From Persea americana (Eukaryota; Streptophyta; Magnoliopsida; Laurales; Lauraceae): a DNA stretch of 64,000 nt. The DNA lies in the NCBI GenBank assembly GCA_029852735.1, contig CM056809.1, positions 24,609,444 through 24,673,443 on the forward strand, read 5' to 3'. Shown here one piece after another: positions 1 through 8,985 of the stretch; positions within the stretch are counted from its first letter, which is position 1; every line of letters begins with the position of its first letter. The position numbers and the translations under genes are program-made. The notes beneath the pieces were generated by a model. The model was given only the letters and a program-made list of their open reading frames with translations. It was not told the origin of the DNA and searched no databases.

Positions 1-1158
1 CCGATCCGATTCGCAGATTCTTAACTGATCCGAAGGTAAACGAATTGGTGACGGATTGAAAATCCTATAATCCGTTAGTAACGGATCGGTAGCGGATTTC
101 ATCCTCAATCCGCGGATTCAATTCGATCCGATCCGTTGACATTAAATATAAATAAAAAAAATTTAAGGTGTTTAAATATAAATTAAGATGTTTAAATATA
201 AAAGAAGAGAAAATTTTAAGGGGTCCAAATGTAATTATTCCCTATGAATCTTTATCCCTAAAACCCTACCCCCATTGTTCATCCATCTCCATTCTCCCAA
301 ACGGCTAGCAGTAGAGAAAACCCTTGCCTCTCCAATCTCTTCGATCTCTCTCCCTATCTCTCGTGTTTTCTTCATCTCCCAAGAAGATCCTAGCTGCGGA
401 GAAAACCCTTCCCTTAAAGAGGCAACAAGAAGAAGAAGAAGGTGAGTCCATTGGTAGATTTCCTTGTCGATTTGGGTTTTGGGGGTTTATGTTTTCATTA
501 CTTGAGATTCTGGGCTTACAAGGTTTAACAACACGCTTCTTCTTCCACTCCTCCTTTCTCCAAAATCCAAATTAAGAAGAAGAGGCAGCATAAGCCATGG
601 CAGAAACGGCGGACGGTCCTATGAACCTAATCTTCCCAGCCCAAACACGCCTCATCCCCACCAATCGAAAACCCTCATCAACCCCATAATCCAAGTACTG
701 GTCCTCCTTCAAGACCACCAAAGACCCTTCCTCCTTGATCCACCCAATCACAGCCATCGATTCTTCTCCTCATAACAAAAGCACTCGAATTAGAGAAGTT
801 ACCAATGTTGGGTTATTTTTATAAGCATTGTACTGGTTGTGGCATTCAGATATTTATGATGCTTTTGAAAATTTTGAGTCAAAGTTGCATCAGTTGCACT
901 TCTTCTCTCTGGTTTTGAGTACTTTCCAAGTGGAGCTAAATGACTGATTTATCAGTGTGTTGGCAATTGTTTGATATATTTGTTTTCACATTAAATTGAA
1001 TGGATTGAACGGATTAATCCGATCCGACCACGGATCGGATCGGATTGGATTTTAATAGCCACGGATTGGTGACGGATTCTAAATCTATCAATCTGTAGGT
1101 AATGGATTGGTGACGGATTTGGCCCAATCAGCACCAATCCTATTTGTGTACACCCCTA
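1..1158. mobile_element. hAT-like nonautonomous element, left end cut by window
   Basis: The first 140 bases and the stretch 1000-1158 are dense in GGATTGG/GGATCGG words, and they share a diverged direct repeat of about 60 bp (about 46-105 and 1058-1120). The right end reads GTGTACACCCCTA, which inverted gives TAGGGGTGTACAC, the same start as other hAT-like ends in this window (for example at 5017). The left end lies outside the window, so the terminal repeat and target duplication cannot be checked. The middle (about 240-760) is unlike the ends and looks like captured host sequence. Inference: a large nonautonomous hAT-type element. Confidence 0.4.
250..689 (+). pseudogene. Gene-leader-like fragment, possibly captured
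   Basis: A CT-rich leader-like stretch (about 270-360) runs into AAGAAG|GTGAGT, a good splice-donor sequence at 441/442. An ATG at 597 opens a 30-codon frame starting MAETADGP that stops at 687-689. The start resembles the N-terminus of a small conserved plant protein that I recall only loosely, so no function is assigned. The minus strand is also open across 572-757 (61 codons). Lying between the two word-repeat ends of the surrounding element, it could be a transposon-captured 5' end of a gene. It may equally be host sequence between two separate small elements. Confidence 0.25.
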
Positions 1159-1169
1159 TCCAAAATAAC

Positions 1170-2062
1170 ATCTAATTACAAATAAACTGCTTACACTTGC
1201 CTTTAATTTGAAATCCACACAAACCCCTCACTTGTTAGCTCAACTGGCAAACAAATTTTATTAATTGAAACCCTTTTTCTAACCCTAACATCACAAAAAC
1301 AACCAAAATAGAAATCTCATAAGCTACTGGTAATAGAAACTAGTATTACTTCTAATCACCTAATAGAACTTAAAAGTTCTATAACTGCTATGGCTCACTT
1401 CTATAACTGCTATGGCTCACTTACTTGTAGCTTGAAGAAGGGAAAATTGAACTTTTCCTTTAAACTCTAACACCAAAGATGATTGAACAAGAAGATGAGA
1501 AGACCAAATCTCCTTTACAAACCACTTGTAAAGATTCTAGCTTGGACAATCGATGAAGAACAAGTGAAGAAGAAAGAAAAAGAGCATAGGGCTGAAGCTC
1601 ACTGCTGCTCTTGCGATGGAATGACCGAATGAATGCAATTTGGGTTCATTGAGAACCTTATAACATAAAACTTGCACATAACCCCCTCTTCATAACCTCA
1701 TTTACTTTTCAAGTCAAATGAGGACTCAATTAATACATTTGAGATCAAATGAATCCAAGCTTATTATGAAAATTGATATACTCTTCGAGATACACGCGAT
1801 GATATCAAGAGTTTTGTATTCAACAAAATACGTGAAAACCCGTATTTACACAAAAGTTCTCATTCTCACTAATTTGGGTATAAACCTACTCAATTAACTT
1901 AGTCTCTCTCTAAACTCACTCCATGAAGCTCCATTTAACTATTTGAGACTAATTCAACTCAATTTGGTCATTAACCACAATTAGCTTAATTAAATATGAT
2001 TAATTCGCACTAATCTCAATAAATTAACGTTAATCTTGATTAGTTCGAGACGGGGTGTAACA
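1170..2062 (-). mobile_element. Gypsy-type LTR remnant (5' end of LTR)
   Basis: Read on the minus strand the segment begins TGTTACACCCCGTCTCG at 2062, the typical start of many plant Gypsy LTRs, followed by AT-rich sequence. Several patches resemble 62.8-63.45 kb on the same strand, such as the TGTTACACCC start, a 'CAAATGANNA' patch and 'ACACGCGATG'. No internal coding region, primer site or second LTR is visible, and the other end is not defined. Probably a truncated LTR. Confidence 0.35.
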
Positions 2063-3223
2063 TTTTACCAACACATCCATGGCCCACCAGTGATTATAAC
2101 AGGTTCTCGATTTTTTTTACAAGTTCTCGTTGTAAGGCACTTTCCGTTACAACAAACGTCCATGCTTCTAAACGTTGACTCACGCATGTTATGTTGGAGG
2201 GCGTTTGAAGTCTTAATGTCAAAAGAAGGTTAAACAAACCAACAACATCAAGATGTTTTTAAGTTATTCATGCAACTTTAAGAGCATGTTTGGTAACAGG
2301 CGATGAATCCATAGATAAGTGAGGCTTTTTAGATCTTATTGGGGGTGGTCGGATCTGAAAATCCTAACAAAGTAAGATTTTCATTCGTCCAAATCCTTAG
2401 GAATTTACAATTGCTAGACATGGACTTACCACAACTTTATGGAAATCGAAAATCTTTTCCCTAAAGATTTGGTTGCCAGATGTAATCTAAAAAACTAATG
2501 ATGTAGCATATTTTCTAATGCATGTAAAACAAAAAAAAAAAAAAAAAATCTTGAACCGAAGCACGACACAACCATATGCATCAATCCATCCCCATCAAGT
2601 TGGGTTAAACTTAGAGATTTGCACTCAATCTGAACCAAAATTCCATTTTCCGAACTTGACCGTGATAGGATTGGGTTGGGTTAGGTCATCCATTTAATCT
2701 AACTTGATATCCATTATCAACAATACAATTTAGTCATATCCATCTTATAAGTTCACACATTTTGTGTTTGGGTTAGGGTGAACGAACATTTTAACACATT
2801 CACTTATTTGCTCATCTTTTAAGTCAGTAACAATGGCGTTAGGTTTTTAATTGGCCATATAAACTTCTACATTTTTTTTTACTCCAGTAAATACTCATGC
2901 ATGCACAAAACCCAAGTCTCTAGCTAATAACACTACAATCAAAGAGGGATCCTTGGCTATTTATGTGGGGAGGGAGATACCTCAATATTAAGCTATCAAT
3001 TGATTAGCATTTGAGTAAGGTGAGTGATTGATTGATTAGCATTTGAGTAAGATGAGGTGAGAGTGCAAAAATCTTAACCAAGGATGAAGGTGGGGTGAAC
3101 TAAACGAAGGTTATTTTTTATGGAAAAGTAGATAGATTGAAAATGTAAAAGGGTCAGATTTGTAAAAATCATAAACCATACGTCTGAAGAGTTTTTAATG
3201 TACTATGGTGAGTTAGACACTCA
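2063..3223. other. Intergenic, no gene seen
   Basis: AT-rich sequence with a poly-A run near 2530-2547 and a short word-repeat patch (GGGTTGGGTTAGG near 2672-2686) like the hAT-like elements elsewhere, but without recognisable ends. A 30-bp near-repeat 'GATTGATTAGCATTTGAGTAAG' type block occurs around 3000-3052. Open frames here are short and unlike any protein family I know. Confidence 0.5.
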
Positions 3224-4015
3224 GAGGGCTTCTAAATACACTAGGGTTTTTACCATCCACACATAGGTGAAATTTTTTTAAAAAATCCCCAAAATACCCC
3301 CACCTACTCCCTCCCCACAGCCCCCCCCCCCCTCCCCCCACACCTCCTTCGTCCACACCCACCACCTCTCCTGCTCTTCCCCTCTCTTGTCTCTCTCTTT
3401 CTCCCCCTCTCCCACCCCTACAAACCCCACTCCTTGTACCCATTCCCTCAAACCCTAACCCAAACCTAAACCTCACCCTCGGCCACTCCGCAGGCAAAAC
3501 CTTATCACCCTTCTCAACGACAATGATGCCAACAAAATCCCTTTCCAATTCCTCTCTTCTTCCATCTCCATCATCACAAGCCCTTACCCTATCATCATCA
3601 TCCCTGTGTCGAGTCAAATCGGGAAAAGCAGGCAACCACGCAAGAATTTGAGGAAAAGGAGGATCTTTCCCCAATTCAGCAAAGCTAGGCGGCGACAACA
3701 ATGACAGAGAAGTCGTCTTGCGCCAAGCCCGGGGAATCCGAGAAGTGAATCGTGGAGGGCTCTAGATCGAAGGAGGGGTTTGGCGATGCGGGAAGCACAA
3801 GGGAAGCCGCTGAGGGAGGTGAGGTGTTCGAGGGCGAGGATGAGGTTGAGGAGATCGGGAGAGGGGGAGAAAGAGAGACCAGAGAGAGGGAGAGGGACAA
3901 AGATGGTGGGTGTCGACGGAGGGGGTGGTGGGGGGAAGCCGGTGGGGTATTTTGGGGTTTAAAAAAAATCACGTGTGTGTGGATGGTAAAATTCCTAGTG
4001 TATTTAGATGCCATC
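3224..4015. mobile_element. Long-TIR DNA transposon, Mutator-like, with GC-rich cargo
   Basis: The two ends form an inverted repeat about 190 bp long. Left GAGGGCTTCTAAATACACTA and right (inverted) GATGGCATCTAAATACACTA match at 17 of 20, and the similarity runs on through ACCATCCACACA, the C-rich block and a CT-rich block (3224-3420 against 4015-3830). Flanks GACACTCA (3216-3223) and GACACTAA (4016-4023) look like an 8-bp target duplication with one change; a 9-bp Mutator-type duplication is less well matched. The core (about 3440-3830) is GC-rich and open for long stretches on the minus strand, as expected of host gene sequence carried by a Pack-MULE, but I do not recognise a donor gene. No transposase. 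Confidence 0.65.
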
Positions 4016-4700
4016 GACACTAATAATGAGCCCATGTAACGGAGAATGGATGGTTATGATACATTTGGAGTCGACATTATGAAAACCAAAAGCTCTGGTT
4101 TCTTAATATTTCAATGTGTAAAATTGTAAAGATGGAAAGAGCATTTCAATCATAGTTCTCAATTTTGGTTCCAACTCTGTTTCAGTTTGACCAATCTGAA
4201 ATATGTTAGTCGATTCGTAATTTCAATAAAATGTTTAGGAATTACGTTTCATAAAAAAAGTATACATGTTTAGAAAAATACGAATAAATATCATCAAACT
4301 TAGAAATAACACACACGCAAATTAGAAATGCCATCCCACAAGCAATTGTATATGTAGTCCAGTTCTGTTGAGCTCACCCAAACCCAATGCAGGCCCTTTT
4401 ACAATCTCATCTCTCCATGATTAGGCACCAAGCACAATTTCACTCTAACCAAACCTTTATCCATGTTGGATTGGACCTTAAAGAAATTTAAGGTTAAAAG
4501 ACCAATAAACTTTAGGATTATTAAATTAGGGCCAAGATGTTCCGACGTGGCTATTTTTCATTTGTTTGCCCATCATCAAGGAGATCTGTCCATAGAACCT
4601 AGGCCAACAAATAAGTACCCAACTAAATGGACCCCACAAGCTAGACTGCTTATAAAAAGCATGCAGTTTCCTTGTAGGAGAACATTGCCATGAGTTAGGG
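4016..4700. other. Intergenic, no gene seen
   Basis: Unremarkable AT-rich sequence between two DNA transposons. Open frames at 4463-4693 (+) and 4526-4789 (-) overlap each other on opposite strands and have no family signature. The last eight bases (4693-4700, AGTTAGGG) are the target duplication of the next element. Confidence 0.5.
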
Positions 4701-5017
4701 TAGGGATGCTCATGGGCTAGGCTAGCCCGAGCCCAATTTGGGCCTAGCCCACTTTGGGTCGAGCTTGGATTAAGTGATAGAAAGCCCATAGGTAGCCCGG
4801 CCCTGCTTGTGTAAGAAATGCATGTAATTTAATTTAATTAGTGCTCTAATTCCCACAAAAGTAATGAAAAGTTCGATTCAGCCTGGCCCGATTGATTAAA
4901 TGGGTGGGCTCAGGCCTAATTTTTATGGTTTGTATCAGGCTTGGGACGAGCCTGGGCCAGTGTTTCTAAAGGTCACTTGCGCCTAGATATGCCTTCGTCC
5001 GGCCCTGAACACCCCTA
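4701..5017. mobile_element. hAT-like nonautonomous element (317 bp)
   Basis: Perfect 8-bp target duplication AGTTAGGG at 4693-4700 and 5018-5025. Terminal inverted repeats TAGGGATGCTCATGGGC (left) and TAGGGGTGTTCAGGGCC (right, inverted) agree at about 13 of 17. Both arms are rich in GGGCTAGGC/GCCCGAGCCC words, while the middle is AT-rich and noncoding. An 8-bp duplication with TAGGG-type ends is characteristic of the hAT superfamily; there is no transposase, so it would need one in trans. Confidence 0.75.
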
Positions 5018-5142
5018 AGTTAGGGGGTCCTTAGCAACCCAATATGGAAAAATAAATAATGAGCTAGGCCGCATTGTGTTGGAAGCCCAAATAGGAAAAA
5101 AATATAAAAAAGGTAGGTCGCATACAACCATGTCATACTCAA

Positions 5143-5152
5143 TATATAAAAG
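5143..5152 (+). promoter_or_regulatory. TATA-like box of unit 1
   Basis: TATATAAAAG followed by TGCGAAGGGCATTCGTTTGCC, kept nearly unchanged in units 2 and 4. It fits a plant TATA box, but no transcript or gene is proven downstream. Confidence 0.3.
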
Positions 5153-5488
5153 TGCGAAGGGCATTCGTTTGCCCGTTTACCTTTTACCAAGACTTTAGGC
5201 TAACGAAGATAGGGGTGGATAAAAGTAAAAGAGGAAGAAAAGGAAGAGGAGGATCGAGGAAGAGGAAAGGAAGAAAAAAGAGTCGGCCTCAACCACTGTT
5301 TGCCAGGTCATATCCTCCCACCTCACTTCGTTTTTTTAATGCAACCAATTATTAAGGGTTAATGTTTATAAATTGCTATTCTAGCGATCAGGGTTTTAGG
5401 TTTTCTCAATTGTTGCTTTGAGAAAATGATATATGTTACCATGCATTTCCTCTCTTTGCATTTTTTTTTTCACTAAAACTGCATGGAC

Positions 5489-5715
5489 CAAGGGTGGAAC
5501 TAGGGGGCTGGGGTGGTCATGTCCCAAAACAAACCCCACCCACCCCCCCACCCAAAAAAAAAAAAAAAAAAACCAGAAAAAAAGAAAAATTGCAAAAAAA
5601 AAAAAAAAAACCCTTATTATTAATATAAAAATTTAACAATTTTTTTTATTTTGGCCCATCCAAGAGTCTTTTTTCCACAGTGGCCCTCAAGGCATATTTT
5701 CTAGTTCTGTCCCTA
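5489..5715. mobile_element. hAT-like MITE in unit 1
   Basis: Left end CAAGGGTGGAACTAGGGGG after the target copy GCATGGAC (5481-5488). The right end inverted reads CTAGGGACAGAACTAGAAAA. The right target copy has decayed (GTATGGGC). It sits at the same position as the copies in units 2-4. Confidence 0.6.
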
Positions 5716-5874
5716 GTATGGGCCTCTCTTTCTCTCTCCCACACTCAACAACATGAACACCCCTTTAAAACAAATAAATAAATAAAGATCTAGCTCGTAT
5801 TGTATTAGAACCCCAAATAGAAAAATATATATAAATAGGTAGGTCGCATGCCACACGGCCCACGTCATACTTGA

Positions 5875-5884
5875 TATATAAAAG
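5875..5884 (+). promoter_or_regulatory. TATA-like box of unit 2
   Basis: TATATAAAAG, 57 bases before the ATG of the 47-codon frame at 5941. The flanking 40 bases match those in unit 4. Confidence 0.3.
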
Positions 5885-5940
5885 TGCGGAGGGTATTTGT
5901 TTGCCCTTTTACCTATAATCGAAACTCCAAGCTTCCAAAA

Positions 5941-6084
5941 ATGGGGAAAGGATGGGGGAGGGGGTTGAGGATGAATGAAGAAGAAGAGGAAGAAGATGAA
6001 AGAGAGAAAAGGAGTTGGCCTCGACCACCATTTACTAGGTGCATGACCTCCCTATCTCATTTTGTTCTTTTTTTCCTTTTTTAA
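5941..6084 (+). other. 47-codon ORF in unit 2, paired with unit 4
   Basis: Starts MGKG, has a run of six glutamates, then a Ser-Trp-Pro segment and a hydrophobic Phe/Leu-rich end. The unit-4 copy is also exactly 47 codons because two 3-base indels compensate each other. All the substitutions I see change the amino acid, so there is no sign of purifying selection. It could be a chance frame in a conserved repeat. No known family. Confidence 0.2.
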
Positions 6085-6263
6085 TGTTGCCAATTTTTTG
6101 GGATTTAGGTTTGTAAATTGCTACTATAGGGATTAGAGTTTTAAGTTTTCTGAATTGTTGCTATGAGAAAGTGATATTTGCTACCATGCATTCTCCAACA
6201 ACCCCCTCCCCCCTCCTTCTTTGCATATCTTTTATTTATTCTTCCACTACAAACTGCATGGAC

Positions 6264-6427
6264 TAAGGGCGGAATTAGGGGGGCTGGGGGTGGCCATGGC
6301 CTCCCTTAAGATTGCAAAACCCCCTTGTTGTTAATATGAATTTTAACATTTTTTATTTTCATTTTGGCGCATACAAGAGTTTTTCTCCATGGTGGCCCCC
6401 AAGGCATATTTTCTAATTTTGCCCCTG
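6264..6427. mobile_element. hAT-like MITE in unit 2 with perfect 8-bp target duplication
   Basis: GCATGGAC on both sides (6256-6263 and 6428-6435). Ends TAAGGGCGGAATTAG and, inverted, CAGGGGCAAAATTAG. 164 bp, noncoding. Confidence 0.75.
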
Positions 6428-6987
6428 GCATGGACCCCCCTCCCCTCCCCGCAAATGCTTAGATCCCCTCCCTTCGTTTTTCTCTTTGTTTATTTTCAAT
6501 AAAATAAATTACGTTGAAATCATAGATTTTAGTAATTGCTGTCGAAATCTAGGATTTTGGTCTAAAATTTTGGATTTCATCCAAAATAAATTGAAATCCA
6601 GTATTAAATCTTTTTTTAAATGGATTGTTCGGTTTGGTTGAGAGTCCGAACTAAAATTGTTCAAGCATTTTTTGTTAAACTTAAACTGTTTTTGACAAGT
6701 ATGATTTCAACTTTTTTCCTTCTTATTTCACTAGGAGGATGAAAGAAAAAGAGGAAGAGGAGGACGAAGGAAGAGGAAAGGGAGAAAAAAGAGTCGGCTT
6801 GCCAGGTCATGTCATCACTATCTCACTTCGTTTTTTTAATGCATCCAATCATTAAGGATTAAGGTTTGTAAATTGCTATTCTAGTGATTTGGGTTTTAGG
6901 TTTTCTTAATTGTTGCTTTGAGAAAATGATATATGCTACCATGCATTTCCTCTCTTTGCATATTTTTTTCACTACATATGCATGGAC

Positions 6988-7254
6988 CAAGGGTGGAACT
7001 AGGGGGCTAGGGTGGCTATGTTCCAACCCCATATTTTTTCACTACAACTGCATGGACCAAGGGTGGGACTAGGGGCCTAGGGTGGCTAACCACCCCCACC
7101 CCTCACCCCCCCAACACCAAAAAAAAAAAAAAGGAAAAAAATGCAGAAAAAACCTTATTGTTAATATAAAAATTGAAGAATTTTTCATTTTGGCCCATCC
7201 AAGAATTCTTTTTCCACAATGGCCCTCAAGGCATATTTTCTAATTCCGTCCCCT
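6988..7254. mobile_element. hAT-like MITE in unit 3, with internally doubled left end
   Basis: Left target copy GCATGGAC at 6980-6987; right copy decayed (GTTTGGTC). The left terminal stretch occurs twice in direct order, at about 6980-7030 and 7048-7095, so this copy suffered a small internal tandem duplication. Confidence 0.6.
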
Positions 7255-7260
7255 GTTTGG

Positions 7261-7295
<35 letters not shown>

Positions 7296-7415
7296 TACAT
7301 GAACCCCCTTTAAAATAAATAAATAAAGATCTAGCTTGCATTGTATTAGAACCCGAAATAGAAAAAAAGATATAAAAAGGTAAGTCGCATGCCACACGGC
7401 CCACGTCATACTCGA

Positions 7416-7425
7416 TATATAAAAG
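7416..7425 (+). promoter_or_regulatory. TATA-like box of unit 4
   Basis: TATATAAAAG, 56 bases before the ATG at 7481; same context as in units 1 and 2. Confidence 0.3.
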
Positions 7426-7480
7426 TGCGAAGGGTATTTGTTTGCCCATTTACCTTTTATCGATACTCCAGGTTCCGAAA

Positions 7481-7624
7481 ATGGGGAAAGGAGGGGCTAG
7501 GGGGTTGAGGATGAATGAAGAAGAAGAGGAAGAGGAAAGAGAGGAAAGGAGTTGGCCTCTACCACCGTTTGCTAGGTGCATGACCTCCCCATCTCATTTT
7601 GTTCTCTTGTTTTTTCTTTTTTAA
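7481..7624 (+). other. 47-codon ORF in unit 4, paired with unit 2
   Basis: Same start (MGKG), glutamate run, Ser-Trp-Pro segment and hydrophobic end as the unit-2 frame. A codon lost in the acidic run is balanced by one gained near the end, so length and frame are kept. The differences are amino-acid changing, which argues against a functional peptide. Confidence 0.2.
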
Positions 7625-7791
7625 TGCAACCAATTATTAGGGATTAGGGTTTGTAAATTGCTACTATAGCGATTAGGGTTTTAAGTTTTCTGAATTATTG
7701 CTATGAGAAAGTGATATTTGCTACCATGCATTCTCTCCCCCCCTCTTTTTGCATATCTTTAATTTATTTTTCCACTACAAATTGCATGGAC

Positions 7792-7975
7792 TAGGGGACG
7801 GAATTAAGGGGCTAGGCGTGGCGATGCCCCCCCCCCCCCCCCCCCCCCCCTAAGATTGCAAAACCCCTTGCTGTTAATATAAATTTTAACATCTTTTTTT
7901 TTTTTTCATTTTGGTGCATACAAGAGTTTTTTCTCCATGGTGGCCCCCAAGGCATATTTTCTAGTTTTGCCTCTG
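7792..7975. mobile_element. hAT-like MITE in unit 4 with perfect 8-bp target duplication
   Basis: GCATGGAC at 7784-7791 and 7976-7983. The left end has TAGGGGACGGAATTAAGG and the right end inverted CAGAGGCAAAACTAG. It contains an unbroken C run of about 24 bases (7827-7850) whose length may be a sequencing artefact. Confidence 0.7.
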
Positions 7976-8275
7976 GCATGGACCCCCTTCCCCCCTCTCC
8001 TGCAAATGTTTGGACGCCCCCCTCCCCCCGTTTTTCTCTTTGTTTATTCTCATTTAAAATATTTCGGTTGAAATCCTAGATTTTAGTGATTTCTGCCGAA
8101 ATCCAGGATTTTGGTATAAAATTTCAGATTTCATCCAAAATAAATCGACATCTAGGATTTAATCTTTTTTTAAGGGGATTGTACAGTTCGATTGAGAGTC
8201 TGAACTGAAGTTGTTCAAACATTTTTCACTAATGTTTCAACTTTTTCCCTTCTTATTCAGTAGGATTTTTCATAG

Positions 8276-8985
8276 GTCATGTTGGGCTTGAAGCTCAAGT
8301 CTTGACCCAATTCTTTAACAAAATGCACACAACCCTCATGTTCAATCAAATCAAAGAACTAGGCTCAAGTATAATCCATATGCCTTAAAATAGACTCTAA
8401 TTATGCTATCATCAAGGAATTGAAACAAGCTATTATTGTGAATCTATATGAAAGTTTCTAAAATACGCATGGCAAATTTGTGCAATGTCCACAAAAATGG
8501 AAGACCGTAAACTTTCGCTTTTTGATAAAACGCTTCTTCACCTTTCTTGTAACCCTCCATCGGAGAAATTAGAGGTACCACCCAAACTGGGAAGGAGCAT
8601 CTCATACAGCCACCCAGGGATAGATTTATGAGAAGATAGGTAGTCTCACATGCAGTCCCACTTATCCAAAGTGTGGGGGAAAAAATTTTCTATGTCATCA
8701 GAGCCCGTAATTTATTCAAATTGTTGGGGGGCATTTGAAAGTTTGTCACTCTCCCCAGTCCCTTCCCTCCTAAGAATCCCCGCACTTTCGATGCGGTTTC
8801 GTTAACGTCATCTACGAAATCTTCGCCGTTGATCTCTTTCCATTCCCCTAACCCTAATTCTCAAATCCGAGCCTCCCACTCTCTTTCCTCTTATTTCAAA
8901 TCCCTCTCTCTCTCTCTCCCTCCCTCTTATCTTCTTCTACTGCTTCTGGGGTTAGGGTTTTTTCTGCGTTGCAGAAGCGAATGAG
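8276..8985. other. Upstream region and leader of the BAH/Agenet gene
   Basis: No coding sequence. A CT-rich leader-like stretch (about 8880-8940, including a TCTC microsatellite at 8903-8918) lies just before the start codon, as in many plant 5' UTRs. No convincing TATA box was seen. Confidence 0.4.

Larger units (their letters stand above)
5040..8275. repeat. Nested tandem duplication, four units in a 2x2 arrangement
   Basis: Four related units of roughly 0.5-0.7 kb lie in direct order at about 5040-5760 (U1), 5790-6445 (U2), 6730-7270 (U3) and 7330-8005 (U4). U2 and U4 are each followed by the same ~270-bp AT-rich tail (6445-6720 and 8010-8270). U1+U2 therefore look like one ~1.6-kb block duplicated as U3+U4, with U3 having lost its first part. 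Units 1, 2 and 4 carry TATATAAAAG, then a GA-rich stretch. All four carry a small transposon at the same point and end with a 'CAAGGCATATTTTCTA' stretch. Confidence 0.75.

Noticed and set aside
3752..4039. Glutamate/arginine/glycine-rich frame
   Set aside because: Comes from the GA-rich inverted arm of the long-TIR element; low complexity.
7827..7850. Long C run as a G-quadruplex or regulatory site
   Set aside because: Lies inside a decayed MITE copy and its length is likely unreliable; paralogous units have no such run.
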